From Streptomyces justiciae (lineage in GTDB: Bacteria > Actinomycetota > Actinomycetes > Streptomycetales > Streptomycetaceae), in contig NZ_JADDXU010000005.1 in assembly GCF_015163075.1 (NCBI RefSeq), positions 1 to 64,000 of the forward strand: DNA of 64,000 nucleotides, written 5' to 3'. The position numbers were made by a program, and so were the translations under genes. The number at the start of each line of letters is the position of its first letter. Position 1 is the first letter of the stretch. The notes under the pieces were generated by a model. That model was not told the origin of the DNA. It saw nothing but the letters and a program-made list of their open reading frames with translations, and made no database searches. Positions 19,991-31,137 of this stretch are shown one piece after another.

Positions 19991-20076
19991 CACCTAAGGG
20001 GCGCGGGGAACTGCGCGAACGGCCACGACGCACCCGCAGCCGCCCATCCACAGAACCCCCCGAGCTACTAGGCGCC
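19991..20076. repeat. Dispersed intergenic repeat, copy A
   Basis: About 86 bases sharing a common framework with copy B at 51015-51099: CACCTA(A)GGGGCGCGGGG, AACTGCGCGA, GCCACGACG, and an ending with CCCCGAGCT and TAGGCGCC. It sits between the wblI terminator and the stop of glpX. Two copies 31 kb apart suggest a short repeat element, probably present at many sites. Confidence 0.65.
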
Positions 20077-20082
20077 ACTCAC

Positions 20083-21117
20083 CTACTTAGCCCGGTCAAA
20101 GTCAATCGCGCTATAAGCCCGCAGCTTGCTCAACCGATGCTCGGAGTCAATCCTCCGCACCGTCCCCGACTTCGACCGCATCACGATCGAGTCGGTCGTC
20201 GCCGTCTCCGACCGATACCGCACACCCCGCAGCAACTCCCCGTCCGTGATCCCGGTCGCGACGAAGAACACGTTGTCCCCGGCGACCAGGTCGTCGGTCA
20301 TCAGCACTCGGTCGAGATCGTGCCCGGCGTCGACCGCCCGAGCCCGCTCCTCGTCGTCCTTCGGCCACAACTTGCCCTGGATGGTGCCCCCGAGGCACTT
20401 CACCGCACAGGCCGAGATGATCCCCTCCGGCGTACCGCCGATGCCCAGCAGCATGTCGACGCCGGTGCCCTCGCGGAGCGCGTAGATGGAGCCCGCCACG
20501 TCACCGTCGGAGATCAGCTTGATCCGCGCGCCGGCCTCCCGGATCTCCTTGATGATCCCCTCGTGCCGCGGCCGGTCGAGGATGACGACCGTCACGTCCT
20601 CCGGCGTGGACCGCTTCGCCTTGGCGACCCGCCGGATGTTCACGGACACGGGCGCGTTGATGTCGACGAAGTCGGCCGCCTCGGGGCCGGTGACCAGCTT
20701 GTCCATGTAGAACACGGCGGACGGGTCGAACATCGACCCCCGGTCGGCCGCGGCCAGCACGGCGATCGCGTTCGGCATGCCCTTGGCCGTCAGCGTCGTA
20801 CCGTCGATCGGGTCGACGGCGATGTCGCACTCGGGACCGGTGCCGTCACCGACCCGCTCCCCGTTGAAGAGCATCGGCGCCTCGTCCTTCTCGCCCTCAC
20901 CGATGACGACCACGCCGTTCATCGACACGGTGGAGACGAGGGTCCGCATGGCGCGCACCGCGGCACCGTCGGCGCCGTTCTTGTCGCCGCGCCCGACCCA
21001 GCGGCCCGCGGCCATCGCGGCGGCTTCGGTCACCCGGACGAGTTCCAGGGCGAGGTTGCGGTCGGGGGCTTCACTGGGGACTTCGAGCTCGGACGGCAGA
21101 TGATGATGCTCGGTCAT
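20083..21117 (-). CDS. glpX: Class II fructose-1,6-bisphosphatase GlpX
   Basis: A 344-residue enzyme that hydrolyses fructose 1,6-bisphosphate to fructose 6-phosphate, the committed gluconeogenic step. Motifs include [39 protein letters not shown] (metal-binding Glu residues), [16 protein letters not shown], the lithium-sensitive phosphatase core, and [19 protein letters not shown]. No FBPase class I type sequence is seen. ATG 21117 has an AAAGG site. The stop is TAA, rare in this genome, and lies just past dispersed repeat copy A. It diverges from the DUF4245 gene. Confidence 0.95.
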   Translation of the reverse strand: MTEHHHLPSELEVPSEAPDRNLALELVRVTEAAAMAAGRWVGRGDKNGADGAAVRAMRTLVSTVSMNGVVVIGEGEKDEAPMLFNGERVGDGTGPECDIAVDPIDGTTLTAKGMPNAIAVLAAADRGSMFDPSAVFYMDKLVTGPEAADFVDINAPVSVNIRRVAKAKRSTPEDVTVVILDRPRHEGIIKEIREAGARIKLISDGDVAGSIYALREGTGVDMLLGIGGTPEGIISACAVKCLGGTIQGKLWPKDDEERARAVDAGHDLDRVLMTDDLVAGDNVFFVATGITDGELLRGVRYRSETATTDSIVMRSKSGTVRRIDSEHRLSKLRAYSAIDFDRAK

Positions 21118-21244
21118 CGAGGCGCACCTTTCTGATACGACGACGGCCGGATGAGGGTTCGATCCTCGACTCTATCGTCAGTCCGACTAAATGAGCAGGG
21201 GACCCCACGGATGAGCGGGCCGGGCACCTGCGACGATAGGGGGC

Positions 21245-21778
21245 GTGGCAGGTTCGTATGGCAAGAGCGGCAAGCAGAAGACGGTCCGGGACATGGTGCT
21301 CTCCCTGGGCCTGATCGGTCTCATGGCGGGGGTCATCTACCTGTTCATCCCGCACGACGACTCCGATCCCGAGGTGAAGCGGGTCGACTACCGCGTCGAG
21401 CTGCTCACGGCGCGCCGCGCGGCCTCGTACCCGGTGCTCGCGCCCGAGGGCCTGTCCGCCGACTGGAAGGCGACCTCCGTCCGGTACGACGGCGCCGACG
21501 CGGAGTCCTGGCACCTGGGCTTCTCCACCCCGGGCGGTGAGTACGCCCAGATCGAGCAGTCGGCGACGCAGAAGCCGGAGGCGTTCATCGACACCGCCAG
21601 CCAGGGCGGCGAGGAGACGAAGACCACGGCGGAGATCGGCGGCCGCACCTGGACCCGCTACGACGGCGGCCGTTACGACGCGCTCGTGCACGAGGGCGAG
21701 GGCGCGACGACCGTGGTGGCGGGCACGGGCGGTTACGACCAGCTGGCGCAGATGGCGAAGGCGCTGAAGGCGAAGTAG
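21245..21778 (+). CDS. DUF4245 domain membrane protein
   Basis: A 177-residue membrane-anchored protein: a short basic N-terminus, one helix (DMVLSLGLIGLMAGVIYLFI), then an outside domain. The DUF4245 pattern is visible: VDYRVELLTARRAASYPVLA, GADAESWHLGFSTPGGEYAQ, and TWTRYDGGRYDALVHE. It ends with LAQMAKALKAK. The domain's role is not known. The start is GTG 21245, divergent from glpX. It ends at a very strong hairpin. Confidence 0.8.
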   Translation: MAGSYGKSGKQKTVRDMVLSLGLIGLMAGVIYLFIPHDDSDPEVKRVDYRVELLTARRAASYPVLAPEGLSADWKATSVRYDGADAESWHLGFSTPGGEYAQIEQSATQKPEAFIDTASQGGEETKTTAEIGGRTWTRYDGGRYDALVHEGEGATTVVAGTGGYDQLAQMAKALKAK

Positions 21779-21788
21779 CCACCACACG

Positions 21789-21835
21789 GACATGAGGAAG
21801 GCCCCCGGCTGCACGCCGGGGGCCTTCCTCATGTC
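21789..21835. terminator. Strong bidirectional hairpin terminator
   Basis: A perfect 21-bp stem (21789-21809 with 21815-21835) with a five-base loop, between the stop at 21778 (+) and the converging stop at 21847 (-). Because it is symmetric, it can serve both genes. Confidence 0.88.
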
Positions 21836-21846
21836 GTCCTGGTCGC

Positions 21847-22437
21847 TCAGACGGTCGTGACGACGTCGTCGTAGGCGAGGCGCGGCGCGCGCGGGTACGA
21901 GGCGTTCTCGCCCGGCTTGCCGATGTTGACGACCATCAGCGGGGTGTGGTCGTCGTCGAGGAACTCCTTGCGGACGCCCTCGTGGTCGAAGCCGGTCATC
22001 GGGCCTGCGGCGAGACCGGCGGCGCGGACGCCGACGATGAAGTACGCGGCCTGGAGGGCGGCGTTCATGCGGGCGGCGGACTCACGGGCCGGGCGCTCAC
22101 TGAAGAAGACGTCCTTGGCCTGCGGGAAGACCGGGAAGAGGGTCGGCAGCTCCTCGTGGAACTCGTTGTCCGCGGAGAGGATCGCGACCAGCGGGGCGGT
22201 CGCCGTCTTGGGCTGGTTGCCCTCGGCCATGTGCTGCACCAGGCGCTCGCGGGCCTCGGCGGAGCGGACCAGGGTGATGCGCAGCGGGGTCTGGTTGAAG
22301 GCGGTCGGGCCGAACTTGACCAGGTCGTAGATCGCCTGGACCTGCTCGTCCGTCACCGGCTCGTCGGTGAAGGCGTTCGCGGTGTGGGCCTCGCGGAACA
22401 GCAGGTCCTGGGCGGTGGGGTCAAGAACGAGAGACAT
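21847..22437 (-). CDS. Nitroreductase family protein (RutE/malonic-semialdehyde-reductase-like)
   Basis: A flavin-dependent reductase of 196 residues. N-terminal motif LLFREAHTANAFTDEPVTDE, then FGPTAFNQTPLRITLVRSAE (FMN and active-site loop), QAAYFIVGVRAAGLAAGPM (helix lining the flavin pocket) and LMVVNIGKPGENA near the C-terminus. The length and the FNQTP pattern match the RutE-like group (3-hydroxypropionate/malonic semialdehyde reductase or quinone/nitro compound reductase). Substrate not determined. A 14-bp palindrome lies 77 bases upstream, suggesting control by a dimeric MarR-type regulator in trans. Monocistronic. Confidence 0.85.
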   Translation of the reverse strand: MSLVLDPTAQDLLFREAHTANAFTDEPVTDEQVQAIYDLVKFGPTAFNQTPLRITLVRSAEARERLVQHMAEGNQPKTATAPLVAILSADNEFHEELPTLFPVFPQAKDVFFSERPARESAARMNAALQAAYFIVGVRAAGLAAGPMTGFDHEGVRKEFLDDDHTPLMVVNIGKPGENASYPRAPRLAYDDVVTTV

Positions 22438-22513
22438 GCGGGGAACCTTCTCGGGTGGTACGTCGGGTCCGTGGTGCCGGACCGGCTGACGCGACAGACA
22501 CTACGCGAGATAG

Positions 22514-22527
22514 GTTGAAGCTTCAAC
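22514..22527. promoter_or_regulatory. 14-bp palindrome upstream of the nitroreductase gene
   Basis: GTTGAAGCTTCAAC is a perfect palindrome 77 bases upstream of the nitroreductase start and followed by an A-run. TTGAAGCTTCAA-type dyads suit winged-helix (MarR-like) repressors. No regulator gene is adjacent, so it would act in trans. Confidence 0.55.
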
Positions 22528-22573
22528 AAAAACCGGGGTGTGGTGATCCGCTTCACAGACCACCCAGGAAACC

Positions 22574-22816
22574 TCAGTCCGAGTCCTCGTCGCCCCCGGA
22601 GCCCGCTTCCTCCTCCTCGGCCAGCGCCGCGTCCAACCGCGCCCGCGCCCCCTCCAGCCACCGCCGGCACACCTTGGCCAGCTCCTCGCCCCGCTCCCAG
22701 AGCGCGAGGGACTCCTCCAGCGTCGTACCGCCCGCCTCCAGCCGTCGTACGACGTCGATCAGCTCGTCCCGCGCCTGCTCGTAGCCGAGCGCCTCATCCA
22801 CCTTGCTGCTGGTCAT
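22574..22816 (-). CDS. xseB: Exodeoxyribonuclease VII small subunit XseB
   Basis: An 80-residue all-helical subunit. The family pattern is clear: [20 protein letters not shown], then [20 protein letters not shown] and a final helix ([20 protein letters not shown]). It packs with XseA to form exonuclease VII, which degrades single-stranded DNA. It starts nine bases after the xseA stop, so the two genes form an operon. The acidic C-terminal tail is typical for actinobacteria. Confidence 0.92.
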   Translation of the reverse strand: MTSSKVDEALGYEQARDELIDVVRRLEAGGTTLEESLALWERGEELAKVCRRWLEGARARLDAALAEEEEAGSGGDEDSD

Positions 22817-22825
22817 GCGCCCACC

Positions 22826-24034
22826 CTAAGAGTCGACTCGGACACTGAACTCACCCTCGGACACCCGCGCCCGCAGCACCTCGTCGCCCGTGACCTCCTC
22901 CGGGTCGCGCACGACATGGCCGTCGGTCTTCTGCAGCACCGCGTACCCCCGCTTCAGGGTCGCCGCCGGCGACAGCGCCACCACGCGCGCGTGCGTGTGC
23001 GTCAGCTCGGACTCGGCACGGTCGAGGTGGTGCCCGAGACAGCGCCGGGTCCGGTCGACCAGGGAGGCCACATGGTCGGCGCGCTCGTCGATCATGCGGT
23101 GCGGGTCCTCTATCGCCGGCCGGGCCAGCGCGTGCGCGAGCCCGCGCTCCTCCCGCTCGATGAACCCCTCGACACACCGCCGCGCGCGGTCCCGCAGCAT
23201 CCGCACCCGCTCGAACTCCTCGCCCACGTCCGGTACGACCTTCTTGGCGGCGTCGGTGGGCGTGGAGGCCCGCAGGTCGGCGACGTAGTCGAGGAGCGGG
23301 GTGTCGGGCTCGTGCCCGATCGCGGAGACGACCGGTGTACGGCAGTCGGCGACGGTCCTGACGAGCTGCTCGTCGGAGAACGGCAGTAGATCCTCGACGC
23401 TGCCACCGCCGCGCGCGACGATGATCACATCCACGGCGTCGATCTCGTCCAGCTCCTTGACCGCCTGCACGACCTGCGGCACCGCGTGCACACCCTGCAC
23501 CGGCACATTGCGCACCTCGAAGCGGACGGCGGGCCACCGATGGCGGGCGTTCTCCAGCACGTCCCGCTCGGCGGCCGACGCCCGCCCGCACACCAGGCCG
23601 ATGAGCTGCGGCAGGAACGGCAGCGGTTTCTTCCGCTCGGCCGCGAACAGCCCCTCCGCGGCCAGCGCCTTCTTCAACTGCTCAAGCCGCGCGAGCAGTT
23701 CACCGACGCCCACGGGCCTTATCTCGGCGGCCCGTAGCGACAGCTGCCCCCGCGGCGCGTACCACTCCGGCTTCGCCAGGACGACGACCCGCGCGCCCTC
23801 GCTCACCACGTCGGCGACCGCGTCGAACACCTGCCGGTAGCAGGTGACACTCACGGAGATGTCGTACGACGGGTCGCGCAACGTCAGGAAGACGACGCCG
23901 GCGCCGGGGCGGCGGGAGAGCTGGGTGATCTGGCCCTCCACCCACACGGCCCCGAGCCGGTCGATCCAGCCCCCGATGAGCCGCGACACCTCACCGACGG
24001 GGATGGGGGATTCCGCGGACGTGTTCACAGCCAT
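22826..24034 (-). CDS. xseA: Exodeoxyribonuclease VII large subunit XseA
   Basis: A 402-residue catalytic subunit. An N-terminal OB-fold binds single-stranded DNA ([40 protein letters not shown]). The nuclease core follows with [40 protein letters not shown] and [21 protein letters not shown] long coiled-coil comes next, then the C-terminal strand [16 protein letters not shown]. The start ATG 24034 (MAVNTS) gives the usual family length; an in-frame ATG at 24064 lies 10 codons upstream, and the frame stays open further upstream without coding support. It pairs with xseB downstream. Confidence 0.93.
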   Translation of the reverse strand: MAVNTSAESPIPVGEVSRLIGGWIDRLGAVWVEGQITQLSRRPGAGVVFLTLRDPSYDISVSVTCYRQVFDAVADVVSEGARVVVLAKPEWYAPRGQLSLRAAEIRPVGVGELLARLEQLKKALAAEGLFAAERKKPLPFLPQLIGLVCGRASAAERDVLENARHRWPAVRFEVRNVPVQGVHAVPQVVQAVKELDEIDAVDVIIVARGGGSVEDLLPFSDEQLVRTVADCRTPVVSAIGHEPDTPLLDYVADLRASTPTDAAKKVVPDVGEEFERVRMLRDRARRCVEGFIEREERGLAHALARPAIEDPHRMIDERADHVASLVDRTRRCLGHHLDRAESELTHTHARVVALSPAATLKRGYAVLQKTDGHVVRDPEEVTGDEVLRARVSEGEFSVRVDS

Positions 24035-24105
24035 GCCGGTGAGCGTAACCGCAGGCACCGACATCGATGCGGCCCGCCGAGCCCGCGCATGTCCACGAGC
24101 GGACC

Positions 24106-25476
24106 TCACTCGTCGACGCCCGCCCGCCCCCGCTGCCCGACCAGCACCGCCACCCCCACCGCGAACCACACCGCCCCCACCACCTGCGCCGCCCCGGACG
24201 CCTCCACGATCACCGCGATCGTGATCGCCGCGCCCACCACCGGCATCGCCACATGCCGCCACCAGCTCACCGGGCCGCCGGCCCGCCGTACCGCGAACCA
24301 GCCCACCACGCTCGCGTGCAGCAGCGTGAACGCCGTCAGCGCGCCGATGTCGACCACCGACACCAGGTGGTCCATGCCGTCGTCCCGGCGGGCCGCCCAC
24401 ACCGCCGCGACCAGCGTGATCACGGCCGCGCACAGCAGCGCCACCCGTGGCACGCCCGAGTCCGTCTTCGCCAGCGCCCTCGGCAGCCGCCGGTCCCGGC
24501 CCATCGCGAACAGCAGCCGCCCCGCCGCCGCCTGGCCCGCCAGCGCCGCGAACGCGGCCCCGATCGCCTTGCTGACGGCCACCAGGTCGTGCAGCCAGGT
24601 CCCCACCGACACGTCGACGGCGTCGTAGAACGCGGCCCCCTGCTTGCCCGGGTCGGCGGCCAGTTCGGCGGAGGTGACCGGCTCCAGGAGCGCGACCAGA
24701 TACGTCTGCGCCACGAACAGCACACCCGCCAGCGCGAGACAGAAGAGCACCGCCCGCGCCACCTTCTCCGAACCGCCCGTGACCTCCTCCGCGAAGGACG
24801 CGATCGCGTCGAAGCCCAGATAGGAGAGGACCGCCACCGACACGGCGCCGATCACCGCCGACAGCGCGAACGCCCCCTGCGTGCCGTCCCCGGACAGCGG
24901 CGACAGCCAGCCCCGTTCCGCGCCGTCGCGCGTGAGGACCACGACCGCGGAGACCACGAAGACCAGCAGGACGACGATCTCCATCGCCAGCACCAGGAAC
25001 CCGACCCGGGCCGCGGCCCGTACGCCCCACAGGTTCAGCAGCGTCGTGACGACCACCGCGAGGGCCGTCCACACCCAGCGCGACACCTCCGGGACCAGCG
25101 CGTTCATCGCGATCCCGGAGAACAGGTAGGCCACCGCCGGGATGAGGAGGTAGTCCAGCATCGCCATCCACCCGGCGACGAACCCCGCCTCCTTGCCGAG
25201 CGCCACGCGCGCGTAGGCGTACACCGACCCCGCGCGCGGGACCACCCGCACCATCTGCGCGTAGCTGAAAGCGGTGAACGCCATCGCCACCGTGGCCACC
25301 ACATAGACGAGCGCGACCGCGCCGTGCGACTTGGCGTCGAGCGTGCCGAACACGCCGACGGGCGCCATGGGGGCGATGAAAAGCAGCCCGTAGACCACCA
25401 GATCCCGGAAACCGAGGCTGCGCCGCAGGTCATGGCCCGTGTCGGGCGCTCGGTTCGCCGTGCCGGTCTCGGACAT
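24106..25476 (-). CDS. APC-superfamily amino acid permease
   Basis: A 456-residue transporter with about 12 membrane helices. The N-terminal signature is [20 protein letters not shown], followed by [20 protein letters not shown] (helix 3 region) and [20 protein letters not shown] (the conserved loop of the YfnA/CAT-like group). Further helices end in [16 protein letters not shown]. Family members are proton-coupled amino acid or polyamine importers; the substrate is not readable. ATG 25476 has a GGAGG site directly upstream, so I reject the longer open frame that runs to 26019. It diverges from ispH. Confidence 0.87.
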   Translation of the reverse strand: MSETGTANRAPDTGHDLRRSLGFRDLVVYGLLFIAPMAPVGVFGTLDAKSHGAVALVYVVATVAMAFTAFSYAQMVRVVPRAGSVYAYARVALGKEAGFVAGWMAMLDYLLIPAVAYLFSGIAMNALVPEVSRWVWTALAVVVTTLLNLWGVRAAARVGFLVLAMEIVVLLVFVVSAVVVLTRDGAERGWLSPLSGDGTQGAFALSAVIGAVSVAVLSYLGFDAIASFAEEVTGGSEKVARAVLFCLALAGVLFVAQTYLVALLEPVTSAELAADPGKQGAAFYDAVDVSVGTWLHDLVAVSKAIGAAFAALAGQAAAGRLLFAMGRDRRLPRALAKTDSGVPRVALLCAAVITLVAAVWAARRDDGMDHLVSVVDIGALTAFTLLHASVVGWFAVRRAGGPVSWWRHVAMPVVGAAITIAVIVEASGAAQVVGAVWFAVGVAVLVGQRGRAGVDE

Positions 25477-25556
25477 CGATGCCTCCGCCAGTCGCCTGTC
25501 GTCGCGCGTTCCCCGCCCTTCACACTTCCCGGCCAGTCTCGCCGCCCACGCGATCT

Positions 25557-25583
25557 TTGACGCGCCGGGCGCGGCCTTACGAT
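25557..25583 (+). promoter_or_regulatory. Predicted promoter of ispH, probably giving a leaderless mRNA
   Basis: TTGACG (25557-25562) and TACGAT (25578-25583) are 15 bases apart. The expected start of transcription falls at about 25590, adjacent to ATG 25591, so the message could be leaderless; no ribosome site is seen. Confidence 0.5.
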
Positions 25584-25590
25584 GGGACGC

Positions 25591-26592
25591 ATGACTGCTT
25601 CGCCTGGCCGCCGTGTCCTGCTCGCCGCCCCCCGGGGCTACTGCGCGGGTGTGGACCGCGCCGTGATCGCCGTCGAGAAAGCCCTGGAGCAGTACGGCGC
25701 TCCGGTGTACGTCCGGCACGAGATCGTCCACAACAAGTACGTCGTGCAGACCCTGGAGAAGAAGGGCGCCATCTTCGTCGAGCGCACGGAGGAGGTGCCG
25801 CCCGGGAACATCGTCATGTTCTCGGCGCACGGCGTCGCCCCTGTCGTCCACGAGGAGGCCGCGCGCGGCAAGCTCGCCACCATCGACGCCACCTGCCCGC
25901 TGGTCACCAAGGTCCACAAGGAAGCCGTCCGTTTCGCCAACGAGGACTACGACATCCTCCTCATCGGGCACGAGGGCCACGAAGAGGTCATCGGTACCTC
26001 CGGTGAGGCGCCGGATCACATCACCCTCGTCGACGGTCCCGAAGACGTCGCCAAGGTGGAGGTGCGGGACGAGTCCAAGGTCGTCTGGCTGTCCCAGACC
26101 ACCCTGTCCGTCGACGAGACCATGGAGACCGTCGACGCGCTCAAGGAGAAGTTCCCGCAGCTCATCTCCCCGCCCAGCGACGACATCTGCTACGCCACGC
26201 AGAACCGTCAGCTCGCGGTCAAGCAGATGGGCGCCGAGGCCGAGCTGGTCATCGTGGTCGGCTCCCGCAACTCCTCCAACTCCAAGCGCCTGGTGGAGGT
26301 CGCCAAGCTGGCGGGTTCCCGCGAGGCCTACCTGGTCGACTTCGCGAGCGAGATCGACGAGGCCTGGCTGGAGGGCGTGACGACGGTCGGTGTCACCTCC
26401 GGCGCGTCCGTGCCCGAGGTGCTGGTCGAAGAGGTCCTGGAGTTCCTCGCCCAGCGCGGCTACGGCGACGTCGAGCTGGTGAAGGCGGCCGAGGAGTCCA
26501 TCACCTTCTCGCTGCCCAAGGAGCTGCGACGCGATCTGCGCGAGGAGGCCGCGGCGCTGGTCGCGGAGCGCAAGGGCACCTCGGGGGAGTGA
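25591..26592 (+). CDS. ispH: 4-hydroxy-3-methylbut-2-enyl diphosphate reductase IspH (LytB)
   Basis: A [4Fe-4S] enzyme of 333 residues that makes IPP and DMAPP in the last MEP-pathway step. Cluster Cys are in [27 protein letters not shown] and [12 protein letters not shown]. The diphosphate-binding His residues lie in [12 protein letters not shown] and [10 protein letters not shown], and the C-terminal motif is [21 protein letters not shown] start at ATG 25591; ATG 25582, three codons upstream, overlaps the predicted -10. It is followed 29 bases later by ppgK. Confidence 0.95.
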   Translation: MTASPGRRVLLAAPRGYCAGVDRAVIAVEKALEQYGAPVYVRHEIVHNKYVVQTLEKKGAIFVERTEEVPPGNIVMFSAHGVAPVVHEEAARGKLATIDATCPLVTKVHKEAVRFANEDYDILLIGHEGHEEVIGTSGEAPDHITLVDGPEDVAKVEVRDESKVVWLSQTTLSVDETMETVDALKEKFPQLISPPSDDICYATQNRQLAVKQMGAEAELVIVVGSRNSSNSKRLVEVAKLAGSREAYLVDFASEIDEAWLEGVTTVGVTSGASVPEVLVEEVLEFLAQRGYGDVELVKAAEESITFSLPKELRRDLREEAAALVAERKGTSGE

Positions 26593-26621
26593 CTGTCTGT
26601 CGTCCGTCGTAACGTAGGGCC

Positions 26622-27365
<744 letters not shown>

Positions 27366-27366
27366 C

Positions 27367-27906
27367 TCACACGGGCCGGCGGTTCGCCCGGCGCCGGCGG
27401 GCCATCAGGCTGACCTTCCGTACGGTCACGATGAGACCGGCGATCAGCGTCCCCCCGTACAGCCACCCGGCCTGGGTGGCGAGGGCGGTCACCAGGCCCA
27501 TCAGGCGGGCGCCGAGCCCGTCCCCGCCCTCGGCGACGGGTACGACTCCCGCGGCGAAGGCGATCGGGACGACCACGGGCGCGGTGACCAGGTCGTTGCG
27601 CCGCACCCAGACCGCGGTCAGCACGCACACCGGCAGGAACAGCACGCCGTACACCGTCAGCGACCCGAACGTCAGGGCGTCCAGGCAGCCGAGCAGCAGC
27701 ATCGTCGCGATGCAGAACAGGCCGCCGCCGAGCCCGGTGAGCCGCGGGTTGGGAAAGCGTCGTACCGCCTGCACGGCCGGGGGAGCGGGCCGTCGTACAG
27801 CCGCCGGACGCGCCGGAGGACGCCCGCCGCGGGCCGCCTGCGGGGGCAGGGAAGCCGTCTCGCGCCGTGCTCGGATGTGCGGGGGTCGCGTCCTGTGTTG
27901 CTCCAC
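27367..27906 (-). CDS. DUF6542 membrane protein
   Basis: A 179-residue integral membrane protein. About 55 N-terminal residues are Arg/Pro-rich and cytoplasmic. Four to five hydrophobic segments follow (LGGGLFCIATMLLLGCLDAL, LTVYGVLFLPVCVLTAVWV, VTAPVVVPIAFAAGVVPVA, LVTALATQAGWLYGGTLIAG), and the C-terminus is basic. The C-terminal domain corresponds to the DUF6542 family of actinobacteria, with unknown role. It converges on ppgK with a one-base gap and diverges from ychF. Confidence 0.75.
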   Translation of the reverse strand: MEQHRTRPPHIRARRETASLPPQAARGGRPPARPAAVRRPAPPAVQAVRRFPNPRLTGLGGGLFCIATMLLLGCLDALTFGSLTVYGVLFLPVCVLTAVWVRRNDLVTAPVVVPIAFAAGVVPVAEGGDGLGARLMGLVTALATQAGWLYGGTLIAGLIVTVRKVSLMARRRRANRRPV

Positions 27907-28070
27907 TGGACCAACTTAGGACGGTTTATATGCAGAATCGCCCTTCAGACACGCCGAGGGATCGACCTTGGCCAAGTGTTCGACGGGTCGCGAGGGCGGG
28001 CCCGGGCACGCCGTAGACTGGTGGATCGGCCCTCTCAGTCCTCCTCCTCTCACGTACGGGAAGTCGCAAC

Positions 28071-29159
<1,089 letters not shown>

Positions 29160-29175
29160 CGGCGGTGTGACGGTG

Positions 29176-29207
29176 CGGGGTCGGTCCTTCGGGGTCGGCC
29201 CCGTTTT
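29176..29207 (+). terminator. Terminator after ychF
   Basis: A 9-bp GC-rich stem (29176-29184 with 29195-29203, two G:T pairs) is followed by TTTT. It marks the end of the conserved core before the cluster. Confidence 0.7.
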
Positions 29208-29474
29208 CGTGCTCGGGTGGGCCAGGGGGTATTCCTTTTCATGTTCTGCGCTTCCGGAATCGGGGTGTCCGGAAAATGTCGTGGGCTTTCCCTGCCCTTT
29301 GTCCTCTAAATCGTTTCTTTAACCGCCCTTAGGCTGTTCTTTGTTGTGGGGAGGGGGCCGTTAAGACGGTGTTGCGCTTCCTGTGAGCGGCCGGAAAACC
29401 GTTGAAGCAGGTGCGAGCTCATGTGAGGCTAGGCTCATCGAGTCAGACCTGCGGAGATTTTGGGGGAGATTTCT
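29208..29474. other. AT-richer intergenic region at the cluster's left edge
   Basis: About 270 bases without a gene, noticeably richer in A and T than flanking genes. It should hold the promoter of the first cluster regulator. TAGGCT at 29430-29435 is a good Streptomyces -10, within the near-palindrome TGAGGCTAGGCTCA; no matching -35 hexamer at normal spacing was found. Confidence 0.45.
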
Positions 29475-30191
29475 ATGGGCTCGCCTTTAGCGGTGTCGTC
29501 CGCGCTGCCGGAGCTGAAGTCCGGGGAGGTGGGCCCGTGGACGATCCTCGTCGTGGAGAGCGATGCGGCGAGCAGGGAGATCCTCGTGGCCGACCTGTCC
29601 CGCAGCGGACAGGACGTCGGGGCCGTGGAAACCGGCCAGGAGGCGCTGGACCGCGCCACCGAGTACGACCTCATCCTGCTCGGGATGAAGCTGCGTGACC
29701 TGGACGGGCTGCATGTCTGCCGCCTGCTCCGGGCCACCGCCGACACACCCGTCATCTTCATCGGCTCCGCCGCCTCGGAACTGGACACCGTGCTGGCCCT
29801 GCGGGCCGGCGGCGACGACTACCTGGCGCGGCCGTACGGACTGCGCGAACTCATGGCGCGGATCGGCGCCGTCATGCGGCGGGTCTCCTCCTGCCGGCAG
29901 GCGCCGCCCCTGTTGGAAAGGGGGCGGCTGAGCATAGACGTGCAGAAGCGGGAAGTGAAATACGGCGGGCGTTCTCCGCGGCTGACCCGCAAGGAATTCG
30001 AATTGCTTCTGCTCCTCGCCCGAAATCCCGGAAAGGTGATCTCACGCGAGGAGATCGTCAGTGCGGTGTGGGGGAGTTCCTGGTCCCAGCGCACCGTCGA
30101 CACGCATATCAGCAATCTTCGCTCAAAGCTGGGTGACCGTGGCCTGATCGTCTCGGTTCGGGGCGTCGGATTCATGATGGCCAAGGCCTGA
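29475..30191 (+). CDS. JadR1-like atypical OmpR-type response regulator (no phosphoacceptor Asp)
   Basis: A 238-residue regulator with a receiver domain (residues about 20-135) and an OmpR/PhoB winged helix (about 140-238: TRKEFELLLLLARNPGKVIS; WSQRTVDTHISNLRSKLG; SVRGVGFMMAKA). The receiver is degenerate: the phosphoacceptor Asp is Gly70 (DLILLGMKL), the signalling Thr is Gly97, and the invariant Lys is Arg119 (ARPYG). Phosphorylation control is therefore very unlikely; relatives such as JadR1 bind the pathway product in this domain. Codon 5 is TTA (29487-29489), the leucine codon read by the developmentally controlled bldA tRNA. No sensor kinase is adjacent. ATG 29475 has a GGGGGAG site. 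Probable pathway-specific activator. Confidence 0.85.
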   Translation: MGSPLAVSSALPELKSGEVGPWTILVVESDAASREILVADLSRSGQDVGAVETGQEALDRATEYDLILLGMKLRDLDGLHVCRLLRATADTPVIFIGSAASELDTVLALRAGGDDYLARPYGLRELMARIGAVMRRVSSCRQAPPLLERGRLSIDVQKREVKYGGRSPRLTRKEFELLLLLARNPGKVISREEIVSAVWGSSWSQRTVDTHISNLRSKLGDRGLIVSVRGVGFMMAKA

Positions 30192-30782
30192 TTCCCGCAC
30201 CGGCTGCCCCGGGCCGGCGCCGAAGTCCGCCCAGCCGTGGCGCAGCCGGTCGAAGACGGCCTTCAGATCCTCCGGCGAGTGATCGCCGTACGTGGCGAGG
30301 AAGTTGGCCTCCAGCACGAAACGGGCGAGCGTCGTCGTCAGCAGGTCGCCCTCCGGGAGCCCGGCCTCCTCGGCGAGGGTGGCGGCGAGGCTCGCCTCCC
30401 AGTGCCGCCGCACCCGGCCGGCGTATTCGAGCAACGCCGGTGTGGACTTGACCAGTTCGACGAAGTCCTCGCCGGACGGACCGTCGGGTGCGGGCTGCGC
30501 CGCGGGCACCAGGTGCGCCTCCAGCGCGTCCAGCATCGAGGTTCCGGGTGCGCGGTCGCGGACCGCCGCCGTCAGCGCGCGCTCGTACTCGTCCTCGGCG
30601 TCGAAGACCAGCGCCTCCTTGCAGGGGAAGTACGCGAACAGCGTGCTCACCGCCACTTCCGCGGCGTCGGCGATCTCCGCGACGGTCACGTTCTCGAATC
30701 CGCGCTCGCGGAACAGGGTGAACGCGGTGTCCGCCAGGCGCTTGCGCGTCTGCGCCTTCTTCCGTTCTCGCAGTCCCGCCAC
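30123..30782 (-). CDS. TetR-family repressor
   Basis: A 219-residue regulator with an N-terminal TetR helix-turn-helix (KRLADTAFTLFRERGFENVT; VAEIADAAEVAVSTLFAYFP) and an all-helical ligand domain. I chose GTG 30782, with a GAGAGG site, rather than the longer frame upstream. It diverges from the MFS exporter gene across a 355-base region, the usual layout for a repressor of an exporter that is relieved by the exported compound. Its 3' end overlaps the 3' end of the JadR1-like gene by 69 bases on the opposite strand, so the two converging transcripts share sequence. Confidence 0.82.
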   Translation of the reverse strand: MAGLRERKKAQTRKRLADTAFTLFRERGFENVTVAEIADAAEVAVSTLFAYFPCKEALVFDAEDEYERALTAAVRDRAPGTSMLDALEAHLVPAAQPAPDGPSGEDFVELVKSTPALLEYAGRVRRHWEASLAATLAEEAGLPEGDLLTTTLARFVLEANFLATYGDHSPEDLKAVFDRLRHGWADFGAGPGQPVRESGLGHHESDAPNRDDQATVTQL

Positions 30783-31137
30783 TCCGGCACCCTCTCGCAA
30801 CGACCTCGTACTCGGCGCGGCATCAGGGGCGCCGATCCGCTGAGTGAGCGTACAGGGCCGGGCCGCGGTCTGTCTGTGATCGTCGGTGAGAAGCGGCTGG
30901 TCGGAGGCGCGTCCCGGCGGCCGTAGCGGGTGTTTTGTCCCCATTTTCCGAGGTCCGTCGCACCTCCCCTCGGGAGCCTCGACTCCCCCCTCGTGGCCCC
31001 TCTGACCTGCGAAGTCACTGCTCTGCCGCGCTGTATCCGCGAGTGAGTACGGAAGCTGAGTGCATCGGTATTGACACGTTCAGGAATCTCGTATCTACTC
31101 TGAACTCGTAGTTACTTCGAAAATTTGAGGGGAGCTC
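30783..31137. other. Divergent control region between tetR and the MFS exporter
   Basis: This holds 355 bases without a gene. Near the exporter, TTGACA (31071-31076) is a strong -35, with TATCTA/TCTACT (31092-31099) as possible -10 sequences. A 6-bp inverted repeat, GTTCAG (31078-31083) and CTGAAC (31100-31105), brackets the -10 and is a candidate TetR operator. The tetR-proximal part is GC-rich, with nothing else recognised. Confidence 0.45.

Noticed and set aside
24034..25171. Fusion of xseA with an upstream reading frame
   Set aside because: The frame stays open upstream only because it overlaps the permease gene. The family length and OB-fold begin at about 24034.
30783..30944. Longer N-terminus for the TetR repressor (ATG 30944)
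   Set aside because: The extra 54 residues lack structure and fall in the divergent control region. GTG 30782 has a ribosome site and the expected distance to the helix-turn-helix.
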